A stretch of DNA of 64,000 bases, from NCBI GenBank assembly GCA_964501785.1, contig CAZCUD010000012.1, positions 58,370-122,369 of the forward strand, in the 5' to 3' direction. The translations under genes were made by a program, and so were the position numbers. Shown here piece by piece: positions 58,239 through 64,000 of this stretch (its first letter is position 1; every line of letters starts with the position of its first letter). The DNA is from DATBSK01 sp964501785. GTDB taxonomy: Bacteria > Actinomycetota > Acidimicrobiia > IMCC26256 > PALSA-555. The notes under the pieces were generated by a model. It was given only the letters and a program-made list of their open reading frames with translations. It searched no databases and was not told the DNA's origin.

Positions 58239-59719
58239 ATCGCCTCCAGCTCTTCGCGCGCCACGACCCGGTCGTCGAACGGGATCGTGATGCCGTCGCT
58301 GGTCTGACCGGTCTCGTGACCCTTGCCGGCGATCAGCACCACGTCGCCCGCCGACGCCGAGCGCAGTGCGGCGCCGATCGCCGCGCGCCGGTCGAGCTCG
58401 ACGGTCACGTCCGCGCCGTCCACGACGCCTTCGAGCACCTCGTCGGCGATGTCGGCGGCTCGCTCCGACCGCGGGTTGTCGGACGTCAGGTAGGCGACGT
58501 CGGCCGCCGAGCTGGCGACGCGACCCATGAGCGGGCGCTTGCTCCGGTCGCGGTCGCCGCCGCAGCCGAAGACCACGAGGACTCGGTGCGGTCCGGCGAC
58601 GCCGCGAGCCGCGCCGATCGCGTGATCGAGTGCGTCGGGCGTGTGGGCGTAGTCGACGAAGACCGCGAAGGGTTGTCCCGCATCTACCGGCTCGAGTCGA
58701 CCCGGGACGCGATCGAGTGCCTCCAGGCCCGCGACGACGGCGTCGAACGGCATTCCCGCTCCCCGCGCCGTCGCGGCCGCTGCGAGCTGGTTCGCGACGT
58801 TGTGCCGACCGACGAGCCGGCTCTCGACGTGCGCTTGGGCTCCCGCGCGACGGTCGACCAGCGTGAAGCGCGTGCCGCGCGCGTCGATCTCGATGTCACG
58901 GGCGTGCACCGCTGCACCCTCGCGGGTCGACGACCACTCGATCACATCGAGGCCGGCAGCGGAGGCGCGCTCGGCGAGGCCGCGGCCGTGCGGATCGTCG
59001 ACGTTGACCGCCGCCGTCGCCGAGAAGGCCCCGGTGAACAGGAGCGCCTTCGCCTCGAAGTAGGCGTCGAGGTCACCGTGGTAGTCGAGGTGGTCGTGCG
59101 ACAGGTTCGTGAAGCACACGGCCGCGAACTGCGTTCCGTCGACCCGATGCTGGGCGAGCGCGTGCGAGGAGACCTCCATCGCGATCGTCGTCACGCTCGC
59201 GTCGCGCATGCGCGCGAGCAGCGCCTGGAGGGCGTCGGCCTCGGGGGTCGTGTGGGCGAGTGCGACCTCGTTGCCGTCGATCCGTGCTCCGGTGGTGCCG
59301 ATCACGCCGGCACGCTCCCCCGCCGCGACCGCCACGCGCTCGAGCAGGTGGCACACGGTGGTCTTCCCGTTCGTGCCCGTCACGCCGAGGCAGCGCAGGC
59401 CCGCCGACGGGTGGTCGTGGAACGCGGCTGCGATGGGACCGAGCGCCGCTCGGGTGCTGCCGACGACGACCTCGGTGACCCCGAGCCCGAGGGCCCGTTC
59501 CGCGAGGAGCGCAACGGCGCCGCCCGCCACCGCCGCCTCGGCGTGGTCGTGGCCGTCGGCATGCTCGCCGCGGATGCACGCGAAGAGCGCGCCGACGGCG
59601 ACCTCCCGGCTGTCGTGCGTGATCGAGGTCACGTCGACCGCCGGGTCACCGTCGACTCGCACGGCGTCGATGTGGGCCAGCAGCGCCCGAAGCTGCACGC
59701 GCGCGATCCTCCGATCCAT
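58229..59719 (-). CDS. murE: UDP-MurNAc-tripeptide synthetase MurE
   Basis: 496 residues. P-loop VTGTNGKTTVCHLL, SSHALAQHRVDG, TNLSHDHLDYHGD and SDNPRSERAADI. The DNPR form of this last motif goes with meso-diaminopimelate rather than lysine. ATG 59719 (MDRRIARVQLRALLAHID) is chosen over ATG 59755 because a TACCCT box lies between them. Confidence 0.95.
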   Translation of the reverse strand: MDRRIARVQLRALLAHIDAVRVDGDPAVDVTSITHDSREVAVGALFACIRGEHADGHDHAEAAVAGGAVALLAERALGLGVTEVVVGSTRAALGPIAAAFHDHPSAGLRCLGVTGTNGKTTVCHLLERVAVAAGERAGVIGTTGARIDGNEVALAHTTPEADALQALLARMRDASVTTIAMEVSSHALAQHRVDGTQFAAVCFTNLSHDHLDYHGDLDAYFEAKALLFTGAFSATAAVNVDDPHGRGLAERASAAGLDVIEWSSTREGAAVHARDIEIDARGTRFTLVDRRAGAQAHVESRLVGRHNVANQLAAAATARGAGMPFDAVVAGLEALDRVPGRLEPVDAGQPFAVFVDYAHTPDALDHAIGAARGVAGPHRVLVVFGCGGDRDRSKRPLMGRVASSAADVAYLTSDNPRSERAADIADEVLEGVVDGADVTVELDRRAAIGAALRSASAGDVVLIAGKGHETGQTSDGITIPFDDRVVAREELEAMCG

Positions 59720-59737
59720 GCCGCCGCGGAAGCACCA

Positions 59738-59743
59738 AGGGTA
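59738..59743 (-). promoter_or_regulatory. Candidate -10 element of murE
   Basis: TACCCT on the minus strand in the 56-base gap after ftsI, 18 bases before ATG 59719. No clear -35. Confidence 0.3.
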
Positions 59744-59775
59744 GTGATCGACCATCGCCGCATCCGCCCTGCCCC

Positions 59776-61740
59776 CTAGCCCGTCGCCGGGACCCGGTCG
59801 ACGGCCAGCGCGTACTGCATGATCCGGGCGAACGTCGGCGCGGCGGCCTGGCCGCCGGTCGCGTTCACCTGCGGCTCGTCGAGCACGACGATCGCGGCCA
59901 GACGGGGCGAGTCGGCGGGAGCGAATCCCGCGAACGAGGTCACGTACTGGTACGGCGGCTTCTCGTAGGGGGGCTTGCGGGCGGTGCCCGTCTTCCCCGC
60001 GACCCGGTACCCGGCGATCTGCGCGTTCGTGCCGGTGCCGTCGGCGACGACGCCTTCGAGCAGCGACTGCATCGTGGTGGCCGTCTCCTCGGAGATCACC
60101 CGGCGAGTCGGGCCCAACGCCTGCTCCCGACGCTCACCCTGCGCATCGATGGTCGCCTTCAGCAGACGGGGGGCGCGCGCGACCCCGTCGTTGGCGATCG
60201 TCAGGTACACGTCGAGCAGCTGCATCGCGGTCACCGCGATCCCGCTGCCCACGGGCATCGACGCCATGCTCGTGTCGTTGTACTGCTCGAGCGGCAACAG
60301 GATTCCGGGCGCCTCGCCCGGGTAGTCGAGGCCGGTCGGGCTCCCGAACCCGAAGTCGCGCAGCGCCTGGTCGAAGCGCGCCTTGCCGAGCATGCGCGCG
60401 ATCTGGATCGTCCCCACGTTGGACGAGTACCGGACGATGTCGGCGACGGACAGGTCGAGGGGGTGCGAGTGCACGTCCTCGTACTCCTGCCCGTCGACGA
60501 CGATGCTGCCCGGGACCTGGAGCATCGTGCTCGGGTTCACCAGCCCGGCTTCGATCGCGGCCGCGATCGTGACGACCTTGTTGGTCGAGCCCGGCTCGAA
60601 GACGTCGGTGAGCGGTCGGTTCGGCACCGAGGAGGGCGACGGGTGCGCGGGAGCCTCGGCCGTGGCGCCGTCGACGCTGGCCATGGCGAGGATGTCGCCG
60701 GTCTGCACGTCGGCGAGCACCGCCATCCCGCCGATCGCCTTGGTCTTCGTCACCTCGTCGACGAGGACACGCTCCACCTCGTACTGCAGCGACTGGTCGA
60801 TGGTGAGCACGAGGTCCGAGCCGCGCTCGGGTGCCGTCACGCGCTGCACGCCCTCGGGCAGCTCGCGGCCCTGCGGGTCGCGCTCGACCTTCATCTCGCC
60901 CGCCTTGCCGGCGAGCGTCGCGTCGAACCCGACCTCGAGGCCGCCCAGACCGTTGCTGTCGATGCCGACGAAGCCGAGCAACGGTGCCGCGAGCGAGCCG
61001 GCCGGGTAGTAGCGCTTCGGCTCGTCGACGAACCCGATGCCGGCGAGGTCGAGGTCAAGCACCGCGTCCAAGACGTCGCGCTCGACCTGGCGGGCGACGT
61101 ACACGAACGAGCGGTCCTTCTGCCCGAGCGAGTTCGCGAGCTCGATCGGATCGACACCCACGAGTGGCGCGAGCGCGGCCGCATACGCGTCGGGATCGTC
61201 GATCACGCGTGGGTCGGCCCAGACGCTGGAGCGCGACACCGACACCGCCAGCACGTTTCCGTTGCGGTCGAAGATGCCGCCTCGCTCGGCCGGCAGCGAG
61301 ACGAGCTGCACGCGCTGATCGAGGCCCAGCTGCTCGTAGCGGTCCCGCTCTCCCGCCTGGAGCTCGACGAGCCGGACGCCCAGGAGCGCGTAGACGCATC
61401 CGATCACGACCAGGATCGCCAGCAGCCGCCCCTTCGGCGTGTGCAGGACGCGATGCCGGGCCGCCGCGACGCGCCGTGCCGTGGCGTCGCGACGAGAGGG
61501 TCGGTGGTTGCGCCGCGGCTGCGGCGCGGGCGTCAGCTCGCCCGACGGGTCGCGGTCGAAGCCGCGCTCGACGCGCCGGCGTGCAGCCGAGCCGTCGGGT
61601 TGCGCAGTCCGACGCACACCGGGGGTCCGAGGTGCCGGAGGCCGGGGTTCGCGGCGCGGCGCGGGGCGAGACGCCGCGCGCGGGGCGCGGCGCGTCCGGG
61701 GCCGCTGCGGCGCGGCGTGCCGATCACGGTGCGTCGTCAA
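59776..61740 (-). CDS. ftsI: Penicillin-binding protein FtsI/PBP3-type transpeptidase
   Basis: 654 residues. Arg/Pro/Ala-rich cytoplasmic N-terminus (~100 residues), one membrane helix (GRLLAILVVIGCVYALLGV), class B dimerisation domain, and transpeptidase with catalytic Ser in FEPGSTNKVVTI, SSN in RYSSNVGTIQ and KTGTA in RVAGKTGTARK. TTG 61740 gives the longest form and overlaps the upstream gene by 17 bases; GTG 61617 is a plausible later start. Confidence 0.95.
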   Translation of the reverse strand: MTTHRDRHAAPQRPRTRRAPRAASRPAPRREPRPPAPRTPGVRRTAQPDGSAARRRVERGFDRDPSGELTPAPQPRRNHRPSRRDATARRVAAARHRVLHTPKGRLLAILVVIGCVYALLGVRLVELQAGERDRYEQLGLDQRVQLVSLPAERGGIFDRNGNVLAVSVSRSSVWADPRVIDDPDAYAAALAPLVGVDPIELANSLGQKDRSFVYVARQVERDVLDAVLDLDLAGIGFVDEPKRYYPAGSLAAPLLGFVGIDSNGLGGLEVGFDATLAGKAGEMKVERDPQGRELPEGVQRVTAPERGSDLVLTIDQSLQYEVERVLVDEVTKTKAIGGMAVLADVQTGDILAMASVDGATAEAPAHPSPSSVPNRPLTDVFEPGSTNKVVTIAAAIEAGLVNPSTMLQVPGSIVVDGQEYEDVHSHPLDLSVADIVRYSSNVGTIQIARMLGKARFDQALRDFGFGSPTGLDYPGEAPGILLPLEQYNDTSMASMPVGSGIAVTAMQLLDVYLTIANDGVARAPRLLKATIDAQGERREQALGPTRRVISEETATTMQSLLEGVVADGTGTNAQIAGYRVAGKTGTARKPPYEKPPYQYVTSFAGFAPADSPRLAAIVVLDEPQVNATGGQAAAPTFARIMQYALAVDRVPATG

Positions 61741-62200
61741 GGGTCGGCTTGACGTCGGTCCAACCGTGCAAGGTCGTGGCCGTGCCCTCGGGAGGCAGCG
61801 GCACCTCGCCGGCGACCGGGATCGCCGTCGGAGGGCCGGCGGGTGGGACCAGGCCGAGCTCGTAGGCGCGGGCCACGATGCGCTCGGGCGAGGCGAGCGT
61901 GGCGTGCTCGTAGCGCGCCTGCTCGTAGGCCCGCTCGGCCTCGGCGGTCTGCTGCTCGATGCGATCGATCGCGACCTGGCTCTGCGCGAGCAGCGCGTGG
62001 AAGGCCACGACCGTGAAGACCGCGACGACGGCGATCGACCCGACGATCGCCACCCGGCGCCGTCGGCTCCGCGCGCGGCGAGCGGGCTCGACCACGACCA
62101 GGTGGCGAGGGCGCGCCTGCTCTCGCTGCGGTGCGCGCACGCGCGGCGTCGAGCGCGGGACGCGAGCCCGGCGCGGTGCGGGAAGGGTGACGGCGGTCAT
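61724..62200 (-). CDS. ftsL: FtsL-like bitopic division protein
   Basis: 158 residues: basic N-terminus (~50), one membrane helix (VAIVGSIAVVAVFTVVAFHALL), then a coiled-coil-like segment (SQVAIDRIEQQTAEAERAYEQA) and ASPERIVARAYELGLV, typical of FtsL/DivIC proteins, followed by a Pro-rich end. ATG overlaps the rsmH stop by 4 bases. Assigned by topology and place. Confidence 0.85.
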   Translation of the reverse strand: MTAVTLPAPRRARVPRSTPRVRAPQREQARPRHLVVVEPARRARSRRRRVAIVGSIAVVAVFTVVAFHALLAQSQVAIDRIEQQTAEAERAYEQARYEHATLASPERIVARAYELGLVPPAGPPTAIPVAGEVPLPPEGTATTLHGWTDVKPTLDDAP

Positions 62201-63177
62201 GAGCCGGTCGCGCTCGGGAGCTTCTCGACGGCACGCAGCCGAGCGCTTCGCGCTCGCGGGTTCGCGGCGATCTCGTCGTCGCGCGGTCGGACCGCGCGAC
62301 GGGTGATGCGCCGGACCAGACCGGTGCGCTCGGGCTCGACCGGGAAGCCGGGCAGCTGCTGGTCGCGGGCCCCCGCCCACGCGGCGAACCGCTCCTTCAC
62401 CAGCCGGTCCTCGAGCGAGTGGTACGCCAGCACGAGGATGCGCCCACCCGGTGCGAGCACGTGGACGGACTCGTCGAGCCCTTCCGCGAGGTTCGGCAGC
62501 TCCCGGTTGACCTCCATGCGGATCGCCTGGAACGTCCGGCGGGCCGGGTGGCCGCCGCGCCGGCGCGACCGCGCCGGGATCGCCTCCTTGACCGCGTCGA
62601 CGAGGTCGGCCGTCGTGTGCAGCGGTCGGCGGGCGACGATGCGCGCGGCGATCTGGCGGGCGAAGCGCTCCTCGCCGTTGTCCGCGATGACCTCGGCGAG
62701 GTGCGCTTCCGAGTAGGTGTTGACGACGTCCTCGGCGGTGAGCTCCTGGGCCGCGTCCATCCGCATGTCGAGCGGCGCCTCACCCCAGTAGGAGAAGCCT
62801 CGCTCCGGTCGGTCGAGCTGCGGGCTGCTGGTGCCCAGATCGAACAGGATTGCCATGATCTTCCCCTCGCTCTCGTTTCCGCCGGGCGCCGGAGCGCTCG
62901 AGCGGACGATCTCGGCGACGTCCTCGAAGCCGCCGTGCACGACGCGGGCCCGATCCCCGAAGGGTGCGAGCGCCTCCCGGGCCGCGGCCACCGCGTCGGC
63001 GTCACGGTCGATGCCGAGCACGGTCACGTCCGGTCGGGACTCGAGGAGCAGGCGGGCGTGCCCTCCCCCTCCGACCGTCGCGTCGACGACGGTCCCTCCC
63101 GGCACCGGTGCGAGGAGCTCGAGCACCTCCCGGGCCATCACCGGGTCGTGCTCGAATCGTGTGGCTGGCTGGCCCAT
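62197..63177 (-). CDS. rsmH: 16S rRNA m4C1402 methyltransferase RsmH
   Basis: 326 residues. SAM-binding VVDATVGGGGHARLLLE, LFDLGTSSPQLD, RGFSYWGEAPLDMRMD and LAYHSLEDRLVKERF. ATG 63177 (MGQPATRFEHDPVMAREVLE) with GAGGGGA upstream; longer frames run into the hairpin region and lack homology. Confidence 0.97.
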   Translation of the reverse strand: MGQPATRFEHDPVMAREVLELLAPVPGGTVVDATVGGGGHARLLLESRPDVTVLGIDRDADAVAAAREALAPFGDRARVVHGGFEDVAEIVRSSAPAPGGNESEGKIMAILFDLGTSSPQLDRPERGFSYWGEAPLDMRMDAAQELTAEDVVNTYSEAHLAEVIADNGEERFARQIAARIVARRPLHTTADLVDAVKEAIPARSRRRGGHPARRTFQAIRMEVNRELPNLAEGLDESVHVLAPGGRILVLAYHSLEDRLVKERFAAWAGARDQQLPGFPVEPERTGLVRRITRRAVRPRDDEIAANPRARSARLRAVEKLPSATGS

Positions 63178-63210
63178 CGTTCCCCTCGCGGCCACCGGCG
63201 CCCCGCCGGG

Positions 63211-63324
63211 CCTGCTGCGAGCCCCCCGGACGGACGAGTGCCGTTCGGTTGTCTCTCCGAATCGACTCGGTGGAAGCGGGCGGAGTAGGGGCTTCACCGC
63301 GCCGACCGGGGGGCTCGCAGCAGG
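63211..63324 (-). repeat. 19-base perfect inverted repeat in the mraZ-rsmH spacer
   Basis: Arms at 63211-63229 (CCTGCTGCGAGCCCCCCGG) and 63306-63324 (its exact complement), enclosing 76 bases, all within the 210-base spacer. In the transcript this can form a long stem just before the rsmH ribosome-binding site. Rfam holds an actinobacterial mraW leader motif at this position; identity not tested. Confidence 0.85.
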
Positions 63325-63387
63325 TCAGGCTGGGGCTGTCTGGTCGTCAGGCCTTCGTCGCGAGCTGCTCCTCTCCTCGTGTGCTCA

Positions 63388-63822
63388 CTAGATCCCGAAG
63401 CCGGGCAGCGCCGCGGCAGCCGACAGCACCGACTGCCCGTCGCCCTTGCGCTCGTTCCAGCGCTCGGCGTCCCAGATCTCGATCCGGCTGAACACGCCGG
63501 CCACGACCACCTCGCGGTCGAGGGCGGCGTAGACGCGCTGGTCGGGCGCGATCGGCACCCGGCCCTGCGCGTCCGGCTTCACGTCGCGGGCGCCGGCGAA
63601 GAAGGCACGCGCCGCGTCGAGCTGCGCATCACCTTGCTTGGAGAGCTCTCGGATCTCCTCGGCCACCCTCGTCCACTCCTCCGGCGTGTACACGACCAGG
63701 CAGTTGTGCTGCCCGATCCCGATCACCGCACCGTCGGCGAGGGGGCCTCGGAAGTCCATCGGAAGGATCAGCCGACCCTTCGCGTCGAGGGAGTGTCGGT
63801 ACTCCCCGAGAAAGTCCTTCAT
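63388..63822 (-). CDS. mraZ: Transcriptional regulator MraZ
   Basis: 144 residues: two SpoVT-AbrB-type halves, with EYRHSLDAKGRLILPMDFR in the first and ARDVKPDAQGRVPIAPDQR in the second. Represses its own dcw promoter in several bacteria. ATG 63822 with GAGGGGA directly upstream. First gene of the division cluster. Confidence 0.97.
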   Translation of the reverse strand: MKDFLGEYRHSLDAKGRLILPMDFRGPLADGAVIGIGQHNCLVVYTPEEWTRVAEEIRELSKQGDAQLDAARAFFAGARDVKPDAQGRVPIAPDQRVYAALDREVVVAGVFSRIEIWDAERWNERKGDGQSVLSAAAALPGFGI

Positions 63823-63927
63823 GTCCCCTCGCCGGAGACGCCTCCCGGCGCCTCACCTGTGCTGGGGAGCTCCCCCACCTCCCCCGCGAAGGGTGGTGGA
63901 CGACTCCCCCTGTCACCACTTCGCACC

Positions 63928-63956
63928 ACCCTAAGCCCCCACCCCCCACCCGTCAA
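63928..63956 (-). promoter_or_regulatory. Promoter of the dcw cluster (mraZ)
   Basis: -35 TTGACG (63951-63956), exactly 17 bases, -10 TAGGGT (63928-63933) on the minus strand. Predicted leader about 100 bases. The best sigma-70-type promoter seen in the window. Confidence 0.75.
63936..63949 (-). promoter_or_regulatory. Tandem GTGGGGG motifs in the mraZ promoter (candidate MraZ operator)
   Basis: Two adjacent GTGGGGG copies fill most of the -35/-10 spacer, and a third lies in the leader (63872-63878). MraZ is known to bind G-rich direct repeats (TGGG-type) upstream of its own gene, so these are candidates for autorepression. Confidence 0.45.
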
Positions 63957-64000
63957 CCCCCTTCAGCCCCATTTCCCCCCACGAACCACACGAGCCACCC

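Noticed and set aside
61533..61727. 64-residue frame with GTGA overlap after ftsL as a separate gene
   Set aside because: It is out of frame with FtsI, lies within its coding region and has only Arg/Ala/Pro-rich composition.

Overview
This window looks like a chromosomal segment of a high-GC actinobacterium. The evidence is family content: a phosphatidylinositol mannoside cluster (pgsA-patA-pimA), mycothiol ligase (mshC), an F420-NADP oxidoreductase, DivIVA/SepF/YggT division genes and a mycobacterial-type LexA box. Class Acidimicrobiia is a plausible guess but is not proven by anything here. A run of 10 N at 5485-5494 shows this is a draft or metagenome scaffold. Nearly every gene lies on the minus strand, so biological order runs from the right end of the window to the left.

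Right half (about 36.6-64 kb): a complete division and cell-wall (dcw) cluster, read leftward as mraZ, rsmH, ftsL-like, ftsI, murE, murF, mraY, murD, ftsW, murG, murC, murB, ftsQ, ftsZ, pgeF, yggS, sepF, yggT, divIVA. It is followed by a plus-strand ileS, then a minus-strand DksA-like gene, lspA and rluD, a plus-strand Rrf2 regulator, a phosphodiesterase-type gene and dnaE.

Left half (about 0-32.7 kb): npdG, mshC, thrS, HIT, two membrane-protein genes, an inverted EF-G2-like gene, pgsA-patA-pimA, lemA-htpX-DUF3048, pdxS-pdxT-yebC-bcp, a partial carbon-monoxide-dehydrogenase-like set (coxS, coxM, a MobA-like gene, coxG), ruvC-ruvA-ruvB, yajC-secD-secF, rel, hisS-aspS-rarA, two small DUF genes, and alaS running off the left edge. 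From thrS to alaS the order of the housekeeping genes is that of the Mycobacterium tuberculosis thrS-to-alaS region; the division block follows the Streptomyces ileS-divIVA-ftsZ-mur order.

The genes are packed tightly: 18 junctions are clean 4-base stop/start overlaps (ATGA or GTGA). Where a gene stands first in its unit, a TANNNT -10 element often lies 6 or 7 bases before the start codon (alaS, hisS, ruvC, pdxS, a membrane gene at 28195, a small gene at 32742, a phosphodiesterase at 37720, ileS), which points to leaderless transcripts. Conventional promoters with a -35 element and a 17-base spacer are seen at mraZ, sepF and the DksA-like gene.

I found no CRISPR array, insertion sequence, prophage, tRNA, rRNA or defence island. 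The most interesting points are local: a perfect LexA box on the ruvC start, CO-dehydrogenase small and medium subunits without a large subunit, a pgeF gene that seems to start with CTG on the ftsZ stop codon, a 19-base inverted repeat between mraZ and rsmH, a DnaA-box-like palindrome before dnaE, and a scaffold gap inside aspS that probably hides no sequence.
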